NCBI GenBank assembly: GCA_037043015.1
Contig: CM073323.1
Span: 15,393,258 to 15,457,257 of the forward strand
Length of the DNA: 64,000 nt
Origin: Bryum argenteum
Taxonomy: Eukaryota; Streptophyta; Bryopsida; Bryales; Bryaceae
Reading direction: 5' to 3'
The first letter of the stretch is position 1. Each line of letters opens with the position of its first letter. Under the pieces are notes generated by a model. It saw only the letters and a program-made list of their open reading frames with translations. It made no database searches and was not told the origin of the DNA. The translations under genes were made by a program, and so were the position numbers. Of the stretch, positions 22,501-34,035 are shown piece by piece.

Positions 22501-23450
22501 ATATGAATATGATAAGGTCAAATGTACTTGAATCAACAAATAAAAGGGGGTCAAAAATCGTAGTGTTGGGTTTACAAAGTTCAAAAACACCTTGACATTT
22601 AGAGGTCGAACAACCATGCGCTTCTTGACTGGCTTCTCCTTGAAATTCGATCATGGCATGTTCAGTACTTGGGCATCATGAATAGTGCATTTTACCCCAA
22701 GCAAGTAAAGGAACTGACCAGCAGTGTGAATCGCCGAAACGGTTCACGCTTGTTCGAAACACTATCTACAAGCACTAGAATAATATTTTTACGTTCAAAA
22801 TCCCCAATTGGGGCATTTAGGCTAATTCCTCCGATTGCCGGAATTTCTACGATAATTGGAGAGGTCTACTTAGATGGCCCGGTGGTTGTTATTCTATCCC
22901 AAATTAGTAATATTAAATTGCGTCGAAGTTTCATAACATGTTTTAGTTATATTTTAGTGCTTTATCATCATTCATAAATTGCTCAAGTTTCCTCCTAGTT
23001 AATAAGTTAGAGAATTGGCAATACCCTGCGGATGAACTGCAGGATGAACAAAGTTCATCCGTGCGCAATCGATGAAACTTGCCCCATCCAAGTTTTCAAC
23101 TAGGGAGAGAGGGTGGGAGTTAGGGTTAGAAGTTTTTGAGTGGAAGGAGTGTGTGTGAAAGGAGTGATCGAGATTGGTTTTTTGGGTCAATTGTTGTGTG
23201 TGAGGTGAGAAGGAGGATGAGAGTTTTTTTGTAGGAAGAGACATGATTTGAACTACATGATGAAGAAAATACGTTAAAAGAGGGTGTGGGGTGCTTGGTG
23301 GTGGTGTTAGAGTGTGTGTAGGTAGGAGGAGAAGGAGGAGAGGTGGATCTCTCAACTCGGATCTGGATCTGCCGACTTTGGAGGGGCGTAGCAGTGAGCA
23401 GGAGACGAATTTGCGTACGCCCTTTAGAGGAGAGGAGCGCCTCAAAGTCT
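22501..23450. other. Non-coding stretch with a small MITE relic
   Basis: Near 22660-22700 the minus strand contains GCACTATTCATGATGCCCAA, an internal block of the 361-bp TTAA family, with no ends. Otherwise no gene was recognised; a short purine-rich region runs 23100-23340. Confidence 0.45.
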
Positions 23451-23912
23451 TCTTTCCAAAGACACCTTGCACGCTGCATTTGAAACAACAGACAAGGAGT
23501 TATAGCCATTGAAAGGAGGAGGGTGCTGCAGCCGCCGAATGGAGCAGCAGAACTTTGAAGGACGGTAGCACTCAGCCTCCAAAGTTTCTGGAGCTGAGAT
23601 TTTGGGGTGACGTAGATCAGGTTGTCGTCTTTCCAAGGACACTTTGCACGCTCGATTTGAAGCAACGGACAAAGAGGCATAGTCGTTGGAAGGAGGAGGG
23701 GTGCTGCAGCCGTCGAATGGAGTAGCAGAGCTTTGAAGGACGGTAGCACTCAATCTCCAACGTTTCTGGAGCTGAGATTTTGGGACAACACAGATCAGGT
23801 TGCCTTCTTTCCAAGGACACCTTGCACGCTGGATTTGAAGCAACGGACAAGAAGCCATAGCCGTTGGAGTGAAGAAGGGTCCAGCAGTGGCCGGAGGCAA
23901 CATGAAGGGAGC
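23451..23912. repeat. 177-178-bp tandem repeat, about 2.6 units
   Basis: Units start at 23451, 23628 and 23806 with TCTTTCCAAxGACACYTTGC. The last is partial. Because 177 is a multiple of three but 178 is not, minus-strand ORFs drift between units. All frames show the same kind of Arg/Ser/Leu-rich peptide and no recognised domain, so I do not call a gene. Confidence 0.85.
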
Positions 23913-24044
23913 CCATCCCTTCTCAATTCTTTGATGTTTGAGTGTTTTATGCAATTGGTTTAGTGTGTGTGATTAGAGAAGTAACATTACTTTAAAATTT
24001 GGTGGCTTTAGTCACCCAAAAAATATTGTGTTCTTTGCATTGAT

Positions 24045-24178
24045 TTGATTGCTTGAATTTGCTTGTTGGTTGTTTGAATTTGCTTGTATGTTTGTTTGAA
24101 TTTGCTTGTTTGATTGTTTGAATTTGCTTGTTTGGTTGGTTGAATTTGCTCGTGTGGTTGGTTGAATTTACTTGTTGA
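24045..24178. repeat. TTGAATTTGCTTG tandem repeat
   Basis: Six units of about 21-24 bp with core TTGAATTTGCTTGT separated by GTTTG/GTTGG spacers. Confidence 0.85.
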
Positions 24179-25640
24179 TGTTTAGTATTGCAATTCTAGT
24201 TTTCATATGCTAGATTAGTACTGTAGTCTTTTGAATTGATGCAATTTAGAGGTTTTTGGTTGTTTTTGGCTCATTTGATCCCCATAATTGAGCCCAAAGC
24301 CCTAGTGATTGATTGGAAGCAATTTGAGCCTCCCAACCTAACAATTGGTGGAGTCTTACTCTTAATTCACTGGTAAATGGGTGTCCGTTGCCTGGAAGGC
24401 TAGATAGATTGGTACTCCATCCCCACGGCCAACTTGTAGCTTAAAAAACCGAGTTACCGGAATTTAGGCTCACAAGCAGTAACTCAAAATCACTCCCATT
24501 AGTAATAACACAAAACTGAGGGAGGAGGAGGGGTCGGACCCCCTGGTCGCTAGACCCACTCCCTTGTAGCAGCAGGCCCAATAGCGTTGCAGCCAAACCA
24601 GACCAATCCTAACATAGCTAGCATCATCAACACCATCGTCGTCATCATCATCTCTCTTCTCCCTCCCTCTCTCCCTCCCTCACTCCCTCCCTCCTCATTA
24701 CTACCACCACCACACTTCAAAACTATGCCTTGTTTGCTGCTTGCATGCACAAAACACAGGCTCCATTCCCCACCCCCCCCATTCTCCTGATGTCTGCTAA
24801 GATCTTTGCCCCTCTGTCGAATGCTTGCTCTGTAACCCTGCCTGTCAGGCACTGCTACCCCCTCACTATGAAGTGAGAGTTTCGCAAATTCCTCGTTTTG
24901 TCACTCAGTGCAGTGGCTATGTCATTCTCTCCGTCTTGATGCGGTGATCTGTCTGCCGGGAAATCTCTTCTTTAGAAACTCTCATTTCAGATCTGATACT
25001 CAATTTAGAGTGTTGTCGCCAATTCGAGGATAAGGAGCGTCGTGGTTGGATCATATTTGGGCATGAGATGGTGAAGTAGTGTTGATATGGTCGCCATTGT
25101 TTCGCGAGGCGATAGTGGTGACGACGACCTAAGAAACGTGTGAGGGTTATTGTTGCTGGGGGAGTGAGGCTTCAGTAGTAGTTGTTTTCGTGTTTTGTTT
25201 TGAGATCGATGACTAGGTTCCTCGTGTTGCAGACTATAGACTCCAAAAAAATTTGTTTACATTGCTCTTCTCTTCCCCCACGAGGTGCTGAAACTCTGCC
25301 ACGAGGAATTGTTGTGCCAACGACGGATCGCTCTTTTTTACGATGTGCAAGAATCTGAATATCGTCATATATTGTCGGTATCATTTCAACCACTTCGGGA
25401 GATGTATATTGATTTGCTCCATTTTTCAATGCAGATTTTGGAAGACACCATTAAGAGTCAAGATTAAAGGTATTTTCGGACAAATTCATAAGCAAGAGCA
25501 CTCAATTATGTACTGTACAGTAGTTCGTAAGACTATACATTTTTGTGGTCAAAGATTTGGTAGAGGTCCTCATATATGTTTTAATTTCCTAGAGCAAAAT
25601 GGTAGGGCATGTACAGGCGGCTAAACGCTTCGGATGGAGC
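24179..25640. other. Mostly non-coding stretch; possible gene relics
   Basis: Contains a CCTC/CCCT microsatellite at about 24657-24703. From 25270 on there are short coding-like snatches (for example ETLPRGIVVPTTD near 25288) but no frame extends. They may be outer exons of the decayed FKBP-like gene that follows, which I cannot show. Confidence 0.4.
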
Positions 25641-25651
25641 TGTTCTCACAG

Positions 25652-26424
25652 GTAGTGGATGGATTTGGTCCCGAGGCCAAGACTGGTGACCTTTTGGAAT
25701 TCAACTTTGTCTTCCTGGACGATCCAACGGTTACTTCGTCTACAGGTGTGCAAATATTTGTCAACTTCTTAACAATAACTACACTATGAAATTCCGTGTC
25801 GTTGTTCTGAAAGAAGAACATGAACACGTCTAGTATGAGAACCTTAATCATCTTGAAAGGCAAGCTGAGAACACAAGCCAATGAATACATCTCAAGTTGA
25901 ATCGACCATCGGTGAGCAATATTAATTTTGTTGTAAAAGGATAGGTTAAATTACTGATTTTTCTTTTGGTATGCAATCCAGCACAGTGGATCAATTGAAT
26001 GATCAGAGCCGACTTGTTGTGTTTTCCCTTGGCACAGAAAAGGTACCATTCTACACATATCATGCTTCATTTTCCTTCAATTTTGGTACCGTTACTAAGA
26101 GGAGTACTTTTTGAAAACTGCAGATGATTTCAGGCTTAGAAGAGTAACTTACTGGCAGGAGAGCTGCAGGCATAACCGTTCACTTACTGAAAGTGTTTTC
26201 TATGAGGATCTGCCAATAAAACCAAAATATCTATTGACTCTTACTGTAGGACTTAAGCAGAAAGATTTTGTCAACCATCAACCATTACGTACAGAAGGTA
26301 TATATGTCCACTATCTCCTTTTTGTCATTGTCATTGTGAGTATGTGTACATGTTCTCACCGGGGTTCTCACGAAGCATACTCTTTACATATGCTTTGTAG
26401 TTTTCAAGTACTGAAATTAAAAGG
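25652..26424 (+). pseudogene. Decayed FKBP-type peptidyl-prolyl isomerase gene (plastid FKBP16-like)
   Basis: Exon-like blocks sit between splice sites that still work on paper: 25652-25745 (VVDGFGPEAKTGDLLEFNFV, then RSNGYFVY in the next frame), 25982-26042 (STVDQLNDQSRLVVFSLGTE) and 26124-26297 (MISGLEE, then disrupted). A terminal block near 26385-26424 reads FQVLKLK. The phase between the first two restores the family signature YFVY-STVDQ. Plastid-lumen FKBPs read GPEAK-GDLLEFNYVCRRSNGYFVHSTVDQ at this place, as I recall. There is one frame change in the first block and several stops in the third. Retained introns mean it arose by DNA duplication or capture, not by reverse transcription. 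Confidence 0.72.
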
Positions 26425-26437
26425 AGCATTTTGCAGC

Positions 26438-27217
26438 ATGACAAGAGGAACGGCTTTTTGTGATGAATGCGGTGATTTATATTCGAAACCAACATCGAAC
26501 TTCTGCTGGAATTGCGGTTCGAAAAGATCCATTATAAACCTAGAGGTGGTTGCAACGACACAACAAACTGAAATGATTGAGGAGGCTGAAGGAGCCAACG
26601 ATGCAGAAGAAAGTAGGGGCACACCATTGTGGGCTCTACCTGAGTGTAGAGGTAAGAAAAACATTACTTCGTACGATAGAGTTTATAGAGCGAAACCTCT
26701 AGGTGTCGACAAAAATGTTCCGTGGGGCAAGAGTTTTTTAAAATGTCATAGGATATATCAGAAACATCATAAAAGATTAAAAAAAAATTATAGAATTGTG
26801 AGGGAGTGGTTCTCACCAGGTACTAATGAATTTATTGATGAATTCTTGTCATCGTGTTCGTTACGGTGGGATTTGTCGTAAAGAAAAAAACTGATAGATT
26901 ATGTGAATAGGAAACGGGAATCGGGTACTGGTTCCGATTTGATAGATTTGTTAGTGTTCCCAGAAGAAGGCACAAATCTAAGATGGAAAACTAGAGATAT
27001 AGTTAGGCATTTGTCAGCGATAAAAAAATATAGGAGAAGTAAAAAATACAAAAAAATACAAAGTGTTGTGCCCCAAATAGTGGCGGCATCAGTGGAGGTC
27101 GAGGAAATCGCAGCCGAAATCGCAATCGAACCAACGGCTGAAGCTCCAATCCCTTGTCGGCTGAGAGAAAGGAGGCCTTCTCTGCGAGTGCGGGAAAAAA
27201 TAGACTTAACGCGATGA
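26438..27217 (+). CDS. Zinc-ribbon ORF with one in-frame stop, unrecognised
   Basis: Starts at ATG 26438 (MTRGTAFCDECGDLY). A CxxC...CxxC pair (CDEC, then CWNC at about residues 8-31) suggests a zinc ribbon. It is followed by an acidic linker, an aromatic/basic segment (KSFLKCHRIYQKHHKRLKKNY) and FSPGTNEFIDEFL. A single TAA at 26879-26881 interrupts the frame, which then continues open for about 110 codons (LIDYVNRKRESGTGSDLIDL, later RWKTRDIVRHLSAIKKYRR) to 27217. I do not recognise the family. Such long same-frame coding on both sides of one stop suggests either a young pseudogene, a sequencing error, or two exons of a gene. It lies between an FKBP relic and an SDN-like exon. Confidence 0.4.
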
Positions 27218-27270
27218 AAACTGTAAGTACATTTGCTATTATGATATATCTTATTATTTTGTATACTTAG

Positions 27271-27449
27271 GGCGAAAATAGTGAAGGGAGCACAGTATTG
27301 GCAGGTCAAGGGAAAGCAGGGCAATTGGAAGGAGTTTGTAGCAATGGTGAATAGAAAGAAGGGAAGGACTCATAGTGGCCCTGCAAAGCATCATGTGAAT
27401 GTGTTGGCTGCTTTTGTACAAACTTTTATCAAGAAGGAAGACGTTGAGG
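27271..27449 (+). pseudogene. SDN-like (small RNA degrading nuclease) N-terminal exon
   Basis: The block begins after a good acceptor (TATACTTAG) and ends at a donor (GAG then GTATCA). It reads AKIVKGAQYWQ, then GNWKEFVAMVNRKKG and LAAFVQTFIKKEDVE. Arabidopsis SDN1-type proteins carry GGWKEFLNVYDKKLG and LVAFLLTFKKKEDL at the same spacing near their N-terminus, as I recall. A further short piece, QLVRRIRN near 27630, could be the next segment, but stops follow. The DEDD exonuclease domain is absent. I read it as a stranded exon, possibly captured or left by deletion. Confidence 0.5.
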
Positions 27450-28355
27450 TATCACTATAGACTCGAATCCTATATTTTTTCTGTATTTTCAACGTCATTC
27501 AAACTGCTATATTCCTGAGTTTATATGATGCTTCTTTTACAATGCAAATGTCTTGTAGTTCTTCGCTTCTGTGCTTTACTTTTATTTCTGAGCGCTGTCA
27601 TTGACAGATAACAATGAATCGGTGATGCAGCTGGTTAGAAGAATACGTAATTAGACCACTTATTGTGAGAATCAGAAATTATTGAACGAGACGCATCCAT
27701 TTGCAAAGATACCAAAACAGGTATTAGTCAAGAGGTTCAGCTATGGTACGTTAAATCCAGTTGATAGATTTTTTTTCAGTTGAGGGGAATGTCTTAACTT
27801 CTTAATTTTCTTCCTCACGTGATTACTTTTCATGATCAAACTATGCTGCAGCAGCTTGAGGAATTAGAGTTTATCTAGTTTATTTCACTTATAGAAAGCT
27901 TACTTCAGGATGTATAGTAGAGACTTGCTGTATAATGGAGTTTGAGGAAGTAGTGTTAATGTGTTGACGGCAGTGCAGGAGCTCGTGGAGTTCACTCAAT
28001 CTCATCCGCGCTTTTGGTCCTATAATTTTCAATCTTAGATGGAGGTAGTCAATTATGCACCATGTTCTATCCTGTAGTTTATAGTCTTATAGTCACAGCG
28101 TTTGTTATGAGCCACATCATGCTATGGCAACATGATGGAAGTTGTCCGACTTATTTTGACAAATTGCACTGTATTCCAAGTTTTGATTTGCTATGTTTTT
28201 TTTTGCAAGAGCCTCGATTGTGCATCGTCAAGAGGGAGGGAGAGAGGCTCATTAACATTTTGTTGTCGAAAACGTTTTCTTCTGGAGGTTTAGCTTTCAT
28301 TTTCGGTGTTGTGATATTTGCAGGGTTGGAAGCACTCAAAGCGAGGGGATCCTAA
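27450..28355. other. Non-coding or relic stretch
   Basis: Short coding-like snatches bounded by splice-like sites occur (NETHPFAKIPKQ near 27690, ELVEFTQSHPRFW near 27980), but none extends or is recognised. The LINE begins at about 28356. Confidence 0.4.
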
Positions 28356-28758
28356 CAGTTCCCTTATCCTCACAAACTCGCCCCCCTATCACATTACCGT
28401 CAACCGCAATTCACACAACAATCTTTGGCCTTTCAGCGGCAAACAAGCATGCTATGGCTACTCACCGACTCATCCCCATACACCTGTAATTCCATCACGC
28501 CCCCGTATCACCTCACCTCTTACATCTAATACACCTAACACCCATATAAACACATACATCTCGCATTATTCTCACACGCCTTGCTTCATGCACACCAGAT
28601 ACCTCCTCTACAAGCTCCACCCAACTTTTTGCATGTACTACAGTTTCACCATAATTTGTGTCACACACACCTTCTCCACATGCCAACGTGGACATTATTA
28701 ATCACCACTAAATGTTATCTTGTCTCTCACAGATTCTTCGTGCCTACCGTACACCTCG

Positions 28759-30920
28759 ATGGCGAGATTGAAAAGTCTTGTCAGGGAAGTTACACCCTCT
28801 GACGACTCCGCCCACTCTCCGCCAGACAAAGCCATGAAGTCTGGCTCGTCAAACTCCCGCAAGAAACGAATTACAGTTGCAGCAAGGTTGAATGCGTTGG
28901 CACTCTACAACAATAGTGCACCAATTGCTATTCGAGACTGGCCTGCAGATTGCAAACCTGCCGACCCCCTCGCCCTCCACACCCGAGCTTCCACACGCGA
29001 CCGCTCCAGACGATGTCGCCGCCTACTCAGGGACGAAGACGAAAGTGACTGCTCCCAAGTAGAGGAATACTCATCATCTGTCGCCTTCCGCACACCAGCA
29101 ACCACTGACCCGACACTCCTTTCTAATAAGCCTCCAACGCTCTCGGAGGACATAAAACCAGAGACCGCTCCACCGATCACATCTGCACCGCCGCTACAAG
29201 ATCTGCCTGCCCCGCCATTTGATACCGTGCACTGACCGAGTCCGCAGCGTCTCGTGGCACCACAGCTACAGCCACCTACGGTGCCACAACAACAACATCC
29301 CACTGCACCACTCAACACCGGTGGCTTCCCAGCACTCTACCTCTATGCAGCAACCGCAGATCAATCCCACGCTCGGTCAGACTGCCATAATCACTCTGGT
29401 ACACATACCATCTTTCTCTGATTACTCTCACCTCTTGTGGCTTTTATTCTCAGTTCATGAGTACTTGAATCGGCAAAGCACGTGGCCTCCCCGAAATCAC
29501 AGCCTATGGCGCAGCCTCGACAATCGTCACCACTGGGATGCCAGATTCTAAACTTGCCGAATACTACTCTTGCAGACACGCGTTTCCTCACATCCCTCAG
29601 CACCTCTACCCCAGCGTGCGTCCAAACGGACTACTGCGCCAGTTCCTCCACTTGACACAGATTCCCTTCGGGACCGGCACTGACTCCACCATCGGACTCT
29701 CTCATTCCTTTCAGATCGTTATCCAATTTGATCACAGATATAATGAAATGAGAAAAGGTGAGGTACAAACCGTGGCTTTGGCACGTTTCAATTCCATGAA
29801 TACTCATCATTCTAATCGTCATCGTGAACCAATCTCAGCTTTGACACGTACCTGGTTAGGTTTTATGAAAGTTGACCTTCTCAATCCCAGTATAGATGGA
29901 ATCTCATTACTAACCGGTAGGAGAATATTTGCCCTCCAACTCCAAGACTCAACCCATGTCATCGACAAGGTTGAGAAAGGATATGACTTTCCCTCCACAG
30001 CAGCTAACTGTAAACTAGACCTGAAGAGCCCAGTACTCTCTTGATACACCTCTCGTCAACTACTAGGTGAATTAACCCGTGTTAGCTACCTTGCAGGCAC
30101 TAACTTGGAATTTGTAGAGGTCACAAAGCGCTCCAAAGAGTTAGAATTTGCAGAAGTTACAGTAGCCTCTACTAAAAATAAACATCACATGTTAGAAATA
30201 CCTCTCCAATTTGACAACCAACGCTTGTTACTCAGTTCTCAATCCTCCAAGACTAACCTCAATGCCCCAGAGGCTCTAACTACGTCTATTCTCGTTCGTG
30301 GCCTGCCCATTGATGTTTCTCAGATCGAAGTCACTGCTGCCCTCATGAATATCCTCAGCCCAAAGAATGTGATCACCATCACTTATAACCAAGCGGAAGG
30401 AGATATTCATGGGCGCCATGACGGCGTGGCAACAATCAGATGCCTCGATGGAGGAGTCTACACGCGTTGGTGCCATGTCAAAGGTATTTCCTGTTTAGGC
30501 AAGCTTATAGATTTTTCTCCTCACTCCCGCAACATGGAAGGCTCTAACCCTATCTCTAACACTAAAACTCCCGATAAGCGCCCCACAAGGGCACTCATTG
30601 CCGATGCTCTTACAGCGTTTAAAAACGAGACTCCTGCTCCCCCGACTCTAACCCAGTTTGAGGATTCTCTTCAAGCCGTAGAAAACGGCCTCAGAGCCCA
30701 CATCTCTACCATGGGCTCTACCATCACTAACCACACCTCTGAGCGAATTGAACATGTTGTGTCACAGCAACAGCATCATCATAATCATTTTGCTCAACAA
30801 CTGCAGTTACTCACCTCGGCTTCCCGAGAGTACAACCTGCAGATGAGTGGCATCTTCTTGGCCCTGACAAATGGACTTGCCGAGGGTCCTCCTCCCAACC
30901 TCCACTTCCAGACAACCTAA
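28759..30920 (+). pseudogene. LINE A ORF1 protein (RRM-like plus C-terminal helix)
   Basis: Starts MARLKSLVREVTP at 28759 with an Arg/Ser-rich N-terminus, changes frame near 29230-29540, then runs to one stop at 30042-30044 and on in the same frame to 30920. Landmarks shared with the other LINE ORF1 are PHIPQHLYPS, DGISLLTGRRIFALQL and the RRM-like stretch beginning TSILVRGLPIDVSQ and ending FSPHSRNMEG. The tail (about the last 100 residues) is Gln/His-rich and helical, as in trimerising LINE ORF1 proteins. ORF1 proteins bind element RNA. Confidence 0.6.
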
Positions 30921-32551
30921 CTTTTGATGTGTAGTACACCATACGCATCTTTAGCAGTCGTTTTTGTTTTTATCAAGTGTGAGGCTTTTTTTCCCACCAC
31001 TGTACTGTCACGGCAATGTGATCTTTTTATTATGAAATGCACAAGTTTCCCAAATCAATACCCTTGCTCTCGCGTCCCCTGCAATTTTACACAGCTTCCT
31101 CTCTCACCCACAAATATCTTTTTCTCCCCAACACACTCAATTTGTTGCTCTTGGCTCCTCCCCACTCACACCCTCTTCGCACCGCCCCAACTTGTCTTTC
31201 TCATGTCAGCATTTCATGGACTACAACTTGCATCTTACTTTCACCAAATATCAGCTCCGGCACGCCTCCCCGATACCCTAAGCTGCTCACTGCTGCCACT
31301 CGACCTAATAACACTTCATCGTTTACGCCTGACACTTCCCAACTCCCAGCCTCTATCACACTGTACCACACTCTACACGCCCATAAATTGCACACGGCGA
31401 AAACTCCAGAACCCCCTGCTCGCAAACTCGCATGTAGTCAGCTCTTCGCACTGCCGACGACCCTCAAGAAACCATCATCCGACACTGTTCCGCCTGATAC
31501 CCCCCCACCTCAATATACCCTGCACCACACATATAGTGGCATTTTTCATCTCCTTTCATACCCGCCTCCTATTGATATCCGGCCACGACATACTCTGGTT
31601 TTCCCACCTACCACCCCACCTTATACACCTCCCCTACCTGGCCTATACTACCCTCTATACCTGGACCTTCCACCCCCCCTTTACCTTTGGCCCTCACTAA
31701 GCTCCCTAGTCTGGTCGCTCTTTTACACTGACACCCCTACTACCAGCCCCATACCTCCCGACCTACCAATCCCTTTCCCATACCTCCCCAACTCCCACCC
31801 AACCCTCCATTTTCACCCCTTCACAATACCACAACTCTCCCCCACCCACTGCATCTACCTTCTTAATACAACTCCCCACACTGCATATACTTCCAAACTC
31901 ACACAACCTTCATGGATAGTCCTCTTGAAAACCTTGTCTGTTAACATTATACTCAATCACTTCCCATCTCGCCTCAACATAAACCTCCATCTTTACAAAT
32001 CAGTAACAACTCACTATTTACAGCATCCCTATTCCACCATCGTTTTCTTCCCCGTCTTAAAACTTCCCAAGCACGCTAAACCCATCTATTTCCTCTTAAA
32101 ACCTCATTCAACACACACTACTACCTCCCTCTTGCCCCAGCCAAACCTCTTCCAAGAAACCCGATGTTGGGGTTTCTCCTCCTTCAGAGCTCCCCCTCCT
32201 CCCCCCTCCAAACCCCCACACAACAAACCTACCGCCACCCCTCTTCTCTTGCAAGTATTCCCAACACGAACCTCACAACAAACCTCCCACCACATTTTCA
32301 CTCATACCTCTTTCTCATCATTTCACCAACATTTGTCCAACCTTTCTTTTATAACAATCCCTTTACGGTAAAGCCTCTCCCATCTAGACTCCACCACCAC
32401 TACCAAACTCACTACCAAACTGCCCTAGCATCTAAACTTTAACACCCTCCCACCACTTCCCTCCAACATCTCCATATTTTTTCATATCTATACCCACTTA
32501 CACACAAGAAAACCACAACACCGTACTCTCACCTATTGCAACGCACACAAT
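30921..32551 (+). other. C/T-rich inter-ORF spacer of LINE A
   Basis: Extremely G-poor on the + strand, so stops are rare and a 444-codon Pro/Thr/His-rich ORF appears (31037-32371). No domain is visible and other frames are equally open, so I regard it as compositional. It separates ORF1 from the 2A-bearing start of ORF2. Confidence 0.55.
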
Positions 32552-32599
32552 TCACTACTACTTCTCCTCTGCGGCGATATGGAACCTCACCCCGGCTCT
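32552..32599 (+). other. 2A-like motif at start of LINE A ORF2 (diverged)
   Basis: Reads SLLLLLCGDMEPHPGSS. The 2A consensus is D-(V/I)-E-x-N-P-G-P, so D, E, P and G are kept but N and the final P are not. A leucine-rich run precedes it, as in LINE 2A sequences. It aligns with the perfect motif at 49091-49135. The changes would be expected to abolish ribosome skipping. Confidence 0.65.
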
Positions 32600-32804
32600 T
32601 CTCTAAACCACCCTCCCCAACACCACACTCCCTCCCAACACCACACCCCCCCCCCTCATAATATACCCTCCCCCACACCCACCCATCCCCTCAATCATAC
32701 CATACCTACCTCCCACACTTCCCGCCCAAAATCTCTCACACACTCCAATCAACCTTATCCACACTCACCAACTCTCACACACCTCAGCTTTTATATTTAG
32801 TAGC

Positions 32805-34030
32805 GGCTATAATATCCAAGCTCGAACCTATGACCCATCACCTCCTCCTATATATTCACCAATACAGAACATACCACGCTATTTGCATAACTCCACTTCA
32901 CCTCGACAATCAAAACTTCCCTTCAACAGAGGCTTCATCTCCTAACCCTTCACAAACAGAAAGACAACACCAAAACCAAATTTACCCACAGCTATACTTA
33001 TATATAAACCACCATCCCTCCCACTCCTCTCCACGCATGTCAACATCTCACGTAGACAAACCCAAACTCAAAACATACAATGGTAAACTCATTCCAAACT
33101 ATCTATTTCTCTTGCTCTACGGAGATATTGAATCTTACTCAGGTCCCATGCCAAACATTTTACACACACATCTAGCCAAACACAGACGCCTCAATAGGAC
33201 CTATTTTATCCCATGCACTATAATTTTATACCTAGAATATAAACACCTAGCAAATACATTCTCTTCCACCATCCAACCAAATCACGTTGAACACCAATTA
33301 AGTAGAAATGCCTACCCTTGCCTTACAAGATACATACATAATCACCCTCAATTTCCACCACCACACATACTATATGCCCTTATCACAACCATCGAACTTC
33401 AACTCATACTATGCGAACAGACTATGATATCAAACCAAAACCCAAATTGGACAAGCTCCTTACTAAACACACTCTCAAGATTGCCAAATGATCCCTCCCG
33501 CAATCTAAACAACCCTCACCCTTACACTCTTTTTATGGAAACACATCAAAATATCCTCTCAGCACCATTAACTATACACAAAGAACTATATACCCACATC
33601 ATGACCCCTACCAACACCATAACCTTTCAAACACTTCAAGAAACATTTCCTTGCCTACCAATTGAATTATTCACCGAAGCCATAAGATGCAAAGAACCTC
33701 TTCCAGAATACTCACACCCACCACCATTACCATTCACCCCTTCTGTCCAACCTCAACCCCAAAACACCTTCCAACCCGGAACACAAATCATCACTTGGAA
33801 TGCCGCCTCATTAACCACCACTCTTCCAAACCTACAGCAACTAACAAGCAACTCTCCTGCCATCATTACCATCCAGGAAACAAAACTCACAGCCAACAAA
33901 TCCACAAAATATAAACAACGCATATTCCCACAGTACAAACTCATTTTTAATAACACGCACGCACTCACACGATGTACACAACAACAGATACCTTACACCC
34001 CCGCCAGAGGCGGTCTCCTCACCCTAAAAC
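32805..34030 (+). mobile_element. LINE B: N-terminal part of ORF2 only
   Basis: An open frame (about 32830-34030) is clearly homologous to the start of ORF2 of the minus-strand LINE. Shared blocks are NYLFLL...GD.E, SGPMPNILHTH.AKHRR, NNPHPYT.F.ETHQ, PEYSHPPPLP, and the first endonuclease motifs TWNAASL and IITIQETKLTANKSTK. The 2A core has decayed to GDIESYSGP at 33103-33147. The homology stops near GGLLTL at about 34030, in the middle of the endonuclease. LINE copies are normally truncated at the 5' end, so this 3' loss reflects a later break. Confidence 0.75.
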
Positions 34031-34035
34031 CGTTA

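Larger units (their letters stand above)
28356..32800 (+). mobile_element. LINE A: ORF1, spacer and start of ORF2
   Basis: A non-LTR retrotransposon piece on the + strand. It holds a 5' leader, a decayed ORF1 (28759-30920), a C/T-rich spacer of about 1.6 kb, and the first codons of ORF2 with a 2A-like motif at 32552-32599. It ends abruptly at about 32800, where a second LINE fragment begins. No endonuclease or RT of this element is present. Its ORF1 is homologous to the ORF1 of the minus-strand LINE at 50085-51707 but diverged to roughly a quarter to a third identity by eye. The 5' boundary is set only by the change to C-rich composition. Confidence 0.7.

Noticed and set aside
23442-23954. 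Minus-strand ORFs with repeated RCPWKE/KSQLQK peptides as a protein gene
   Set aside because: The 177/178-bp units shift frame between copies and all frames give similar low-information peptides.
26124-26297. DUF707-like similarity (LPIKPKYLLTLTVGLKQKDFVN) in one frame of the FKBP relic
   Set aside because: The resemblance is short and in a different frame from the STVDQ...MISGLEE blocks, which fit an FKBP with correct splice phases. FKBP explains more of the sequence.
31037-32371. 444-codon Pro/Thr/His-rich ORF
   Set aside because: The + strand is almost free of G, so stop codons are rare in several frames. No domain, no homology to the other LINE, and it lies between ORF1 and ORF2.
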